Assembly (NCBI GenBank): GCA_004153385.1
Contig: SDAL01000001.1
Coordinates: 248,001 to 312,000, forward strand
Reading direction: 5' to 3'
DNA: 64,000 bases
DNA from: Paracoccaceae bacterium
Lineage (GTDB): Bacteria > Pseudomonadota > Alphaproteobacteria > Rhodobacterales > Rhodobacteraceae
Part shown: piece by piece, positions 55,175 through 63,378 of the stretch
How the letters are laid out: each line of letters begins with the position of its first letter
How positions within the stretch are numbered: position 1 is the first letter of the stretch
Program-made: the position numbers and the translations under genes
Notes under the pieces: model-generated
What the model saw: the letters and a program-made list of their open reading frames with translations, nothing else
What the model was told of the DNA's origin: nothing
The model's database searches: none

Positions 55175-57856
55175 ATGCCGTTTAATATCCTGATCGGCGT
55201 ATGTCTGAGCTATGTCATCATGTTGTTCAGCGTGGCGTTCTGGGCCGAGCGGCGCGCGCTTCAGGGGCATCTGAGTTTTCTGCACAGCCCGTGGATCTAT
55301 ACCCTGTCGCTTTCGATTTATTGCACGGCGTGGACGTTTTACGGCGCGGTGGGCTATGCGGCCCGTTCGGGGCTGGAGTTTTTAACGATTTATCTGGGGC
55401 CGACGCTGGTCTTTGTGGGCTGGTGGTGGCTTTTGCGTAAACTTGTCCGGGTCGGGCGGGCGCAAAAGGTTACCTCCATTGCCGATCTGATCTCGTCGCG
55501 CTACGGCAAATCCAATGCGCTGGGTGTCATCGTGACCCTGATGGCTGTGATCGCGGCCACACCCTATATCGCGCTGCAGCTGCAATCGGTGACCGAGAGT
55601 TTCACCGTCTTTGCCGCGCCCGCATCGGATGCGGCTATTTTACCAGACCAGCGCCGCAGCGCGGTCTGGATTGCGGCAGGGCTTGCGCTGTTTACGATCC
55701 TGTTCGGCACCCGCAATCTGGACGCCAACGAACGTCACCACGGAATAGTCATGGCCATTGCGCTTGAGGCGGTGGTCAAGCTGCTGGCTTTGCTGGCTGT
55801 GGGTATTTTCGTTGTGTGGGGGCTGGCGGACGGTCCTGCCGATGTGATCGCCCGGATATCGCAGGCCGCCCAACCCGGCTGGGCCTTGGCACCGGGGCGT
55901 TTTGCCAGCCTGACGCTTGTGTCGGCGGCGGCGGTGCTGACATTGCCACGTATGTTTCAGGTGCTTGTTGTTGAAAATGTGGACGAGCGGCATCTGGCAA
56001 CTGCGGCATGGGCGTTTCCGGCCTATCTGATGGCGATGAGCCTTTTTGTGTTGCCGATTGCCGCCCTCGGGCTGGCGCTTCTGCCCGCACAGACCAATCC
56101 TGATCTTTTTGTGCTGTCGCTGCCACTGTCACAAGATCGCGGTATCTTGGCGATGGTGGCGTTTCTGGGCGGGTTTTCGTCGGCCACATCCATGGTGATC
56201 GTGGCGGCAATCGCGCTGTCTACGATGATGTCCAATCATATCGTCACGCCACTGTGGCTGGCGCTACAGCGCAGCCCTGCGTCCGATTTGCGCGCGGTTG
56301 TTCTGATCTCGCGGCGCCTGTCGATCGTGCTCGTTCTGGCGATGGGATACGGGTATTATTATGTGTCCGGATCGGGCGCGCTGGCGGCCATCGGGTTGAT
56401 TTCCTTTGTGGGGGCCGCGCAGGTGCTGCCTGCGATGCTGGGCGGGATATTCTGGCGCGGGGCCACCCATCAGGGGGCGGCAGGCGGGCTGATCGTCGGG
56501 TTCGCGATCTGGCTTTACACCCTTATGCTGCCATCTTTCGGCACGCAGGGGCTGATGTCTGCGCAACTGCTGGCCGAAGGTCCTTTGGGAATCGGCTGGC
56601 TACGGCCACAGGCGCTGTTCGGTGTACCGGGAATGGATCCGCTGACACATGCGATTTTCTGGTCACTTTCAGCGAACACGGCCGTGTTTCTGGGGCTGTC
56701 GCTTATGTCTTTTCCGCCGCCTACAGAACGGCTGCAGGGGGTGGCCTTTGTCAATGTGTTCGATCAGCGCCACGGCCCTGGCAACTGGAACCCGTCGGGG
56801 GCCGAGGCGGAGGACCTGCTCTCCATGGCGCAGCGCATTCTGGGGGCGCAAACCGCACAGGCGTTCTTCGAGGCAGAGGCCATACGCCAAGGCAAGCAGG
56901 GCTGGCTTCCTGACCCGACACCGCGTTTTCTGGCCGCGTTGGAGCGTAAGCTCGCGGGATCGGTGGGGGCGGCCACGGCGCATGCGATGATGGGCCAGTT
57001 GTCGGGCGGTGCACAGGTTTCGGTGCGCGATCTGATCGCGGTGGCGCGCGAATCAGCCGATATCAAAGAGTATTCGATCCAACTCGAAGCAAAATCCGAC
57101 GAACTGGCACAGGTTGCGCGCCAGTTGCGCGAGGCCAATGACAAACTCACACGGCTTTCGGTGCAAAAGGATGCCTTTTTAGGCCAGATCAGTCATGAAT
57201 TGCGCACACCAATGACCTCTGTCAGGGCGTTTTCGGAAATTCTGATGGAGCCTGATCTGCCGGATGCGATGCGCGCGCAATATGCCGAGATCATTCATCA
57301 AGAAACCAAACGTTTGACCCGCCTGCTGGATGATCTTCTGGATTTGTCTGTGTTGGAAAGCGGTCATGTGCAGCTGAATATCACGGTGGCCAATCTGCAT
57401 GATCTGATTTCGCGTGCGGTGCAGGCCGCCTCGCAATCCGGCCGATCAGGGGTATTCACGATAGAGCGCGACTTTCCGGCCGAACATATGCCTGTTTTCA
57501 CCGATGTCGACAGGCTGGTGCAGGTGTTGATCAACCTGATTTCCAATGCCCGCAAATATTGTGATGCCCCGAAGCCTGTGTTGCGCATCATTGTACGCCG
57601 CACAGGCCGTCAGGTGCAGATCGATTTTATCGACAACGGATCGGGAATCGAAAAAGCATCGCAAGGGCTGATTTTCGAGAAATTCGCACGGCTGACCGAT
57701 GCGGCCCGTGCGGGTGGTGCGGGGCTGGGACTGGCGATCTGTCGTGAAATTATGCATAATCTTGGCGGCAGTATCGATTACCTGCCCGGTCAGGGCGGTG
57801 CCGGATTTCGTGTGCGTCTGCCGGTGCGCACCCCCGAAAACAGCAAGGTCTCGTGA
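55175..57856 (+). CDS. Sodium/solute-symporter-like sensor histidine kinase
   Basis: An 893-aa fusion. Residues ~1-500 have ~12-13 membrane segments resembling the SSF transporter family (TLSLSIYCTAWTFYGAVGYAARSG near the start); ~500-640 is a cytoplasmic linker with a coiled coil (LEAKSDELAQVARQLREANDKL); then HisKA with His674 (ISHELRTPMTSV) and HATPase with LINLISNARKY, DNGSGIE and GGAGLGLAI. This layout is as in CbrA-type kinases, which couple nutrient uptake to regulation. A GTG one codon earlier is possible. The CheY-like receiver upstream is the likely partner. Confidence 0.93.
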   Translation: MPFNILIGVCLSYVIMLFSVAFWAERRALQGHLSFLHSPWIYTLSLSIYCTAWTFYGAVGYAARSGLEFLTIYLGPTLVFVGWWWLLRKLVRVGRAQKVTSIADLISSRYGKSNALGVIVTLMAVIAATPYIALQLQSVTESFTVFAAPASDAAILPDQRRSAVWIAAGLALFTILFGTRNLDANERHHGIVMAIALEAVVKLLALLAVGIFVVWGLADGPADVIARISQAAQPGWALAPGRFASLTLVSAAAVLTLPRMFQVLVVENVDERHLATAAWAFPAYLMAMSLFVLPIAALGLALLPAQTNPDLFVLSLPLSQDRGILAMVAFLGGFSSATSMVIVAAIALSTMMSNHIVTPLWLALQRSPASDLRAVVLISRRLSIVLVLAMGYGYYYVSGSGALAAIGLISFVGAAQVLPAMLGGIFWRGATHQGAAGGLIVGFAIWLYTLMLPSFGTQGLMSAQLLAEGPLGIGWLRPQALFGVPGMDPLTHAIFWSLSANTAVFLGLSLMSFPPPTERLQGVAFVNVFDQRHGPGNWNPSGAEAEDLLSMAQRILGAQTAQAFFEAEAIRQGKQGWLPDPTPRFLAALERKLAGSVGAATAHAMMGQLSGGAQVSVRDLIAVARESADIKEYSIQLEAKSDELAQVARQLREANDKLTRLSVQKDAFLGQISHELRTPMTSVRAFSEILMEPDLPDAMRAQYAEIIHQETKRLTRLLDDLLDLSVLESGHVQLNITVANLHDLISRAVQAASQSGRSGVFTIERDFPAEHMPVFTDVDRLVQVLINLISNARKYCDAPKPVLRIIVRRTGRQVQIDFIDNGSGIEKASQGLIFEKFARLTDAARAGGAGLGLAICREIMHNLGGSIDYLPGQGGAGFRVRLPVRTPENSKVS

Positions 57857-57924
57857 TCTGGCCGTAACCAATTATAAACCCAGTTCTGCGAGCGTAACCA
57901 AGGCGTCCCCAATGGGCGCGCGGG

Positions 57925-59124
57925 ATGAATATGGTGGACGAACAGGTTTCGACAGTTCTGCGTAAAAAGACGGAGGCAACGCGCGCGGCGGTGTCGGGTG
58001 GTCCCGTTACCCCCGAACGCGCGATCCGGCATGTGTTCGCAAAAGTGGCGCAAGACAGTCTGGAACTGCCGTTGGAGGTGCGTGATGTGCGCATCACCCA
58101 GATGTCGCTTACAGAGATTTGCGATGCTTTCGAGCCGTTGTCGATGCTTGCGGTGATCGAAGGTCACAAGGAAAGCTTCGGGGTGATTGCCCTACCGCCG
58201 ATGATGTTTTCCTCGCTGATAGAGGTGCAGACGATGGGCCGGTTGGGCAAGGCCCCGCCGGCTGCGCGCAAACCCACCCGTGTCGATGCCTCCATGATGC
58301 AAGGTGTGCTGGACGAGCTGATGGGCGCGCTGACGCAGGCCTTGTGTGAAAGTGACGATGTCACGTGGGCGGGCGGGTTTCGCTATGCATCGCATCTGGA
58401 TGACCCGCGCCCCTTGGCCCTGATTTTGGAAGAGGTCACCTATCGCGTGATCCATATCGGGTTGCGCATCGGTCCGGGCGGAGAGCGTGAAACACAGCTT
58501 TTATGGGCGGTGCCGGCGCGCGGCCGCGGGCCCGGGCCGGTGAAGCCAGAGCAGCCAGTCGCCCAGTCGGAACTCGATCAGGCGGCACAGATGCAGTGGT
58601 TCACGCAGATGGAGCATACCGTCATGGGGACGCGCGCCCAGCTTGATGCGGTGATTTACCGCTGGCGTTTGCCATTGTCGGAGGCGATGGGTTTGCGCCC
58701 CGATGTGGTGATCGGACTGCCACAGGGGGCGCTGGAGAATATCATGCTGGAAGCGCCCGGTGGCCGCTTGGTGGGGCACGCGAAGTTGGGGCAGTATTCG
58801 GGCAAGCGCGCGCTGCGGCTGCGCGAGGCAGGCGCGCAAGAGGATATGGTGCCGAATATGGATGATCTGACGGCTGCCTCTGGTGCCCCTCCATCGCTTG
58901 CACAAGATTACGGCATCCAAGACTATGATACCCAAGAGTATGGCGGCTTGGCCGACCTGTCCGCACCGTCAGAGGACGCCCTATCTGGCGCGCCAGATGA
59001 TTTCCCGGCGATGGATACGGGACAGATGTCCGATTTCGGATTGGGCAATGATGGCGCAGACGATCCCATGGATCTGGATTTGCCCGCATCCTTCGATCCT
59101 ATGCGCACAGGCACCGATGGGTGA
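57925..59124 (+). CDS. FliM/FliN-like flagellar motor switch protein homologue (orphan)
   Basis: A 399-aa protein with an N-terminal FliM-middle-like part (residues ~20-190) and a SpoA (FliM/FliN C-terminal) domain at ~229-300 (LPLSEAMGLRPDVVIGLPQGALENIMLEAPGGRLVGHAKLG spans it). The C-terminal 100 residues are acidic and disordered, ending with repeats of Asp-Asp. No flagellar or type III secretion genes are near, yet the kinase-receiver pair lies upstream on the same strand. It may be a truncated or specialised switch component. Start ATG 57925; ATG 57931 is also possible. Confidence 0.8.
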   Translation: MNMVDEQVSTVLRKKTEATRAAVSGGPVTPERAIRHVFAKVAQDSLELPLEVRDVRITQMSLTEICDAFEPLSMLAVIEGHKESFGVIALPPMMFSSLIEVQTMGRLGKAPPAARKPTRVDASMMQGVLDELMGALTQALCESDDVTWAGGFRYASHLDDPRPLALILEEVTYRVIHIGLRIGPGGERETQLLWAVPARGRGPGPVKPEQPVAQSELDQAAQMQWFTQMEHTVMGTRAQLDAVIYRWRLPLSEAMGLRPDVVIGLPQGALENIMLEAPGGRLVGHAKLGQYSGKRALRLREAGAQEDMVPNMDDLTAASGAPPSLAQDYGIQDYDTQEYGGLADLSAPSEDALSGAPDDFPAMDTGQMSDFGLGNDGADDPMDLDLPASFDPMRTGTDG

Positions 59125-59297
59125 GGATGTCTAGCTTTCGCACGAGCCGCCCCGGGATGTCGGGTTTCGCATTGCACCTTTGCCAGCGGGGAGGCATTTT
59201 AAGCGCAAGTATATATCGCTATGCACGCGCGCAGTAAGGGCTTTCGGTCCGTTGTCGTGGTCGATATGTCGGATGGTCCTCAAATGCCGGGTTCAAA

Positions 59298-61238
59298 ATG
59301 TCAGTGCGGGTCGATGTGCAGCGATGCGAGGGGGTGGCATTCATCACGCTTTTCGCCTTGGAGGACTGCGGTTTCGATGCGCCGTTGCGATCCGCACTTT
59401 GGGACGTGATCTGCCAATGCCGCGAAACGCCGACGTTGCGGGCCGTTGTTGTACAGGCAGGTCCGCAGGGCTGGCCCGTCTGTCCCCATCCCGATGACGA
59501 CTTTCATCCCGATGCGCTCGCAGACATATCTGACGACCGCTCCCCGTGCCTGGGCGAGATAACCGATGCCTTGGCGGGTATGTCATGTCCGGTTGTGACG
59601 GTGCTTGAGGGGCGCATCCGCGCAGGTACGCTTGCGATTGCACAGGCCTCAAATCTACGGCTGGCCTTTCGCGATACGCTGTTTGAGCCGGTGGAATATG
59701 CGTGTGGCGGCTTGCCGGGGGCGGGGGCGCTTGTGCGCCATGCCAGACGGTCCGGCCCGCAGCGCGCGATCGATTTTCTGCGCAGTCCGATACCTGTCGC
59801 AGACGCAGGCGCGATGGCGTTGGGGCTGTGTGACGCCATCACGAGCCCTCAGGCCGTCGAACAGGCGACACTTGCCGCCACCTTGCTTGCGGCAATCGCG
59901 GAGGAAGGTGGGCTGATCCCCGATCCTCAGGCCGCGATTGCGCGACCGGTGGCCTATCTGGAGGCGCTCGACGCGCTTCAGGCCGATTGCGCCACCGATC
60001 CGGTTCTGGCCCGCGCCTGCACGGTGACAGAGGCCGCGCTGGTGCTGCCGATGCCTGCCGCGCTGGCTTTCGGGGCGGTTACGGCGCGCGATCTTTCACA
60101 AACTGCGCACCACAAGGCCCAACGCTATTTGCGACAGGCCGAACTGCGTGCAAGGCCGGTGATCGCCAGTGCCGTGACAGCCGCAACCCTCGGCGCGAAA
60201 GAGATTTTATTGGCTGCCCCGCCGGCGCGCCTTGTCTTGGCGCTAAGTGTGGCCGGTCATCGGATACGCTGGCTGGAAACTGACGCCCGCGCGCTGGCCG
60301 ACGGGGTCTCACGCCTGCAAGCAGAGCAGGCACGCTGGGCCAAGGCAGGCCATTTGCCCGATGCTGTGCGAGAGGCTGCGTGGGCGCGCGTGACGGTAAC
60401 GCTTGATCTGGAGCAGGCCGTGGCGGGGGCGGAGCTTGGTTTGGTATTCGATCTATCAGATCCTGATGCGTCTGCGATTTGCGCGCGGTCGGGTGACGGG
60501 CTGCAGGTCGCCGCGAATTGCGGCACGGCCGATCTGCATCTGCGACAAGCGGGCGTATATTGCGAACTTGCGGCCCCGCCATCGCCAACGCGCGTCCAGA
60601 TCGCGGAAATGCTGCGGCTGGGCGGGGGGCAAGTTTTGGAACTTGCTCAGGAACACTCCTTACTGTTGCCTCTGCAGGCAGCCTTCTGGGCCGAGGGCGA
60701 ACGCGCGGTGCTCCACGGGGCCACCCCCTATCAGGTGGAGCAAGCGTGTGTGCAGGCAGGGTTTGCAACGGGTCCGTTTGCACTTCTGACGCAGGTCACG
60801 CCCGCGCGGGCGCTGGATATAATGCGAGAGGCGGGCCATCGTCCGGGCGCGTATCTATCGTATCTATCTCTTGATGGCGGCGGGTGGGAAATATCGCAAG
60901 ATGTGCTTCAGGCCCTGCGCGCCGAGGCAGGGGTGATCGCGCGGCCTTTGACACCGGCGCAGATAAACGGCCGTATCTATGCGGGCCTTGCCAATCAGGG
61001 GGCTGCGATTTTGCAAGCTGGCATGACAGAGCGCGCAGGCGATATCGACCTTGCTGCAGTTCACGGGCTGGGGTTTCCCAAAATGCTGGGCGGGCCGCTG
61101 TATCATGCAGACCGGATGGGGATCGAACGCACCTACCAGCAGGTGCGCGCAGGGATGGCGGAGGGGGCGCCGACGCCTGCAACGCTATGGCAGGCGCTTT
61201 TGCGCAACAATCGCCTGTTCGGGGATCTTGACGGCTAA
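59298..61238 (+). CDS. FadB-like fusion protein, probable pseudoenzyme
   Basis: A 646-aa protein with the layout of bifunctional beta-oxidation enzymes (enoyl-CoA hydratase plus 3-hydroxyacyl-CoA dehydrogenase). The C-terminal dehydrogenase domain is clear (INGRIYAGLANQGAAILQAG, VHGLGFPKMLGGPLYHAD). Yet the crotonase part keeps only one of the two catalytic Glu (FEPVEYACGGLPGAG; the GGGLE motif reads AGTLA), the GxGxxG dinucleotide motif is missing (PVIASAVTAATLGAKEI in its place) and the catalytic HFFxP motif is absent (AGVYCELA instead). It is therefore likely inactive, perhaps regulatory. No good ribosome site; start is the first ATG. Confidence 0.82.
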   Translation: MSVRVDVQRCEGVAFITLFALEDCGFDAPLRSALWDVICQCRETPTLRAVVVQAGPQGWPVCPHPDDDFHPDALADISDDRSPCLGEITDALAGMSCPVVTVLEGRIRAGTLAIAQASNLRLAFRDTLFEPVEYACGGLPGAGALVRHARRSGPQRAIDFLRSPIPVADAGAMALGLCDAITSPQAVEQATLAATLLAAIAEEGGLIPDPQAAIARPVAYLEALDALQADCATDPVLARACTVTEAALVLPMPAALAFGAVTARDLSQTAHHKAQRYLRQAELRARPVIASAVTAATLGAKEILLAAPPARLVLALSVAGHRIRWLETDARALADGVSRLQAEQARWAKAGHLPDAVREAAWARVTVTLDLEQAVAGAELGLVFDLSDPDASAICARSGDGLQVAANCGTADLHLRQAGVYCELAAPPSPTRVQIAEMLRLGGGQVLELAQEHSLLLPLQAAFWAEGERAVLHGATPYQVEQACVQAGFATGPFALLTQVTPARALDIMREAGHRPGAYLSYLSLDGGGWEISQDVLQALRAEAGVIARPLTPAQINGRIYAGLANQGAAILQAGMTERAGDIDLAAVHGLGFPKMLGGPLYHADRMGIERTYQQVRAGMAEGAPTPATLWQALLRNNRLFGDLDG

Positions 61239-61249
61239 AGCGTCTGGTA

Positions 61250-61465
61250 TCAGCCCAATGCCGCGCCGATGACGGCCGTCATCAAGCCGAGCACGGCGAC
61301 GAACATCGCGCCCAGATTGATCGCGACCAAACCGCGCAGTGTCTCACGCATGGCTGCATCATCCATCCCGCGACGTTTGGCCCGAAACACGGTCACAATG
61401 CACCACACGATGCCCGCCAGACCGATCAAAGCGATCACCGCGCCGATCCAGATCAGATTTTGCAT
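61250..61465 (-). CDS. Small two-segment membrane protein, unknown
   Basis: A 71-aa protein with two membrane helices (residues ~4-28 and ~48-70) joined by a short basic loop (FRAKRRGMDDAAMRETLRGL). This type is common in Rhodobacteraceae and carries no known function. ATG 61465 with a GGGAG site is chosen over an ATG six codons upstream (61483). It points against the FadB-like gene, with stops 11 bases apart. Confidence 0.72.
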   Translation of the reverse strand: MQNLIWIGAVIALIGLAGIVWCIVTVFRAKRRGMDDAAMRETLRGLVAINLGAMFVAVLGLMTAVIGAALG

Positions 61466-61610
61466 AGGTGTACTCCCGGCCATGGTGGCGGTTTTTTGCA
61501 GATTGTCCCGCCACGTAGCGATTTTGCGCCACAAGAGCAAGCGCAAGACGCTTGATGCATCGTCAGGCGTGGCTTAGGAAACGGCATAAGAAAAGTGTTA
61601 GGAGAGCCCG

Positions 61611-61862
61611 ATGCCCAACGACGACGTCTATAACGTAACTGCCGACGAATTGCGCCAGTTCATCGAGCAGTTCGAGAGCCTCGAGGCGGAAAAGAAAGAC
61701 ATAGCCGAGCAGCAAAAAGACATCATGTCCGAAGCCAAGGCACGCGGCTATGATACCAAAGTGCTTAAAAAGATCATAGCGTTGCGCAAACGTGACAAAA
61801 ACGATGTGGCCGAAGAAGAAGCGATCTTGGACATTTATAAACAAGCGCTTGGCATGGAATAA
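61611..61862 (+). CDS. GapR-family DNA-binding protein (DUF2312)
   Basis: An 83-aa mostly helical protein. ADELRQFIEQFESLEAEKKDIAEQQKDIMSEAKARGYD and VLKKIIALRKRDKND are diagnostic of DUF2312. In Caulobacter GapR is a nucleoid-associated protein that clamps overtwisted DNA and helps topoisomerases. The start has a TAGGAGAG site. It is alone between short gaps; a few weak hairpins are nearby. Confidence 0.93.
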   Translation: MPNDDVYNVTADELRQFIEQFESLEAEKKDIAEQQKDIMSEAKARGYDTKVLKKIIALRKRDKNDVAEEEAILDIYKQALGME

Positions 61863-62018
61863 TGCGCGTGCAGGCGTGTGCGTGGCGCCTGCATTCTTTT
61901 GAGGTGCCTTGGGGGTTCAAGGTACGCATAATGCCCGTGGCCGGATACCGGACCACGGGATAATTTTTAGGCCAATGATCCGGATTGTGTCGGATCTGGC
62001 GATATTAAAGGACAAAGT

Positions 62019-62315
62019 ATGGCCGATAGTGATGATGAATATGTCTATGACGAGGTCAGCGGCGAATGGCGTCCCGCGTCTGAAATGGCCCAAGCATCGG
62101 GCCCGGAGGTTACCGATTCACAAGGCACTGTACTGGCCGATGGCGACAGTGTGACACTGATCAAGGATCTGAAAGTCAAGGGCGCCAACCAGACGCTCAA
62201 GCGTGGAACCGTGATCAAATCCATTCGCCTGACCGATGATCCCGATCTGGTGGATTGCCGCCATGACGCGATCAAGGGGCTGGTGTTGCGCACGGAGTTC
62301 TTGCGGAAACGCTGA
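62019..62315 (+). CDS. PhnA-domain protein (YjdM-like) without its zinc ribbon
   Basis: A 98-aa protein. The C-terminal ~65 residues match the PhnA/YjdM domain (TDSQGTVLADGDSVTLIKDLKVKG, then LKRGTVIKSIRL and LVLRTEF). Classic PhnA starts with a four-cysteine zinc ribbon; here that part reads SDDEYVYDEVSGEWRPASEMAQ with no cysteine. The name alkylphosphonate utilisation protein is historical and unproved. Function unknown. Confidence 0.85.
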   Translation: MADSDDEYVYDEVSGEWRPASEMAQASGPEVTDSQGTVLADGDSVTLIKDLKVKGANQTLKRGTVIKSIRLTDDPDLVDCRHDAIKGLVLRTEFLRKR

Positions 62316-62331
62316 CCAACTGCCTTTGGCA

Positions 62332-62357
62332 AATGCGCCCTGTTTTATGGGCGCATT
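62332..62357. terminator. Hairpin between the PhnA-like gene and the following minus-strand gene
   Basis: A perfect 9-bp stem AATGCGCCC / GGGCGCATT with an 8-base loop between converging genes; the T-tail is short on either side. Confidence 0.5.
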
Positions 62358-62388
62358 ATACCGGCTTCGCTCGGGCAATGAGGGGCTT

Positions 62389-63264
62389 TCAGGGGCGGAT
62401 GAACTCCACACCCGGCATGGCCGCGATCTGGTCGATATCGGCTTCGTAGATTTCGGTGACCGAATCGACAAGATCCTCGTCCCAACCGGGCATGTCTGCA
62501 TCAATACGCAACGCGTTTTCGGTTGCGTATTTATCCAAAAATGCTGTGGTGATATCCCGACGCTCCTCGATCGATTGCGGTGGGGTGTCACGCAGATATT
62601 GCTTGTATCGCGTCAAGCCTTCTTCGCTCACCAGGGATTGCAAAATCATGTTTTCGCCGTTGAGTGCCAGATCGTCGGGCAGTCCCGCAAGGCTGCGCAT
62701 CACCTCCGGCCAGATAAGCGGAAGATCTTCGTTGCACCATAAAACCAGCCGGTGACCGCGTGCGGTCTGCACCATGCTTTCTATGATCGGTGCCCAGCGC
62801 AGATCCAGTGGATCGAAACCGTTCATCAGATCCTCGTAAGGCAGGTCCTTTTCGCGCCGCACCAGCGACGGGATCAGCACGGCAGGGTTGATCAGCGCCA
62901 TGTAGAATTCGATATCGGCGTTAGGAAAGATATTGGCCAGCGGCGGCAGCTTGTCCGGCACCATATCGTAAAACCCCTTGTCAGATATCACCCGCGTCGG
63001 CACGCACATGAAAAACTCATGGCTGAAGACGATCCTCTCCACATTTTCCTGCTGGGTCACGGCGGAGAGAAGCGCATCCGATGCTGCCGGATCGGCGGAC
63101 GCGCCGCGCAAGCTGCGCAAGGTATCGCGTAGCAGCATCCGGTAATGGCGGGGATGGGGAACAACGACATTATGGTGGGATAAATGCTGGGGGTTGCGCG
63201 ACAGGCTACGGATGAGCCGGTCTTCGTCTGTCGCATGTGCCCCGAGATGAAAAACAACCTGCAT
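62389..63264 (-). CDS. Hypothetical protein, sulfotransferase-like start
   Basis: A 291-aa soluble protein. The N-terminus MQVVFHLGAHATDEDRLIRSL resembles the first strand and loop of bacterial sulfotransferase-like proteins (HLGAHKTGTT), but the Lys-Thr-Gly-Thr-Thr phosphosulfate-binding part is not kept. VERIVFSHEFFMCVPTRV and NADIEFYMALINPAVLIPSLVRR recall later blocks of that fold. Enzyme activity is doubtful. ATG 63264 follows an AGGA site. It is divergent from the ABC permease gene. Confidence 0.68.
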   Translation of the reverse strand: MQVVFHLGAHATDEDRLIRSLSRNPQHLSHHNVVVPHPRHYRMLLRDTLRSLRGASADPAASDALLSAVTQQENVERIVFSHEFFMCVPTRVISDKGFYDMVPDKLPPLANIFPNADIEFYMALINPAVLIPSLVRREKDLPYEDLMNGFDPLDLRWAPIIESMVQTARGHRLVLWCNEDLPLIWPEVMRSLAGLPDDLALNGENMILQSLVSEEGLTRYKQYLRDTPPQSIEERRDITTAFLDKYATENALRIDADMPGWDEDLVDSVTEIYEADIDQIAAMPGVEFIRP

Positions 63265-63343
63265 ACTGTTTATTCCTGACAATTCTGAGCGCACCCTAGC
63301 CTTGCTCGGCTTTACAGGCAAACGGCTTTCGGGCTAAGCGCGT

Positions 63344-63357
63344 TGGACAATAGTCCA
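63344..63357. promoter_or_regulatory. Small palindrome upstream of the ABC permease gene
   Basis: TGGAC-N4-GTCCA forms a perfect inverted repeat in the 114-base gap between the divergent hypothetical and permease genes, about 22 bases before the permease start. It could be an operator; no known iron box (Irr, Fur or RirA type) matches. Confidence 0.3.
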
Positions 63358-63378
63358 CGCAATTTCTCAGGATTTGGC

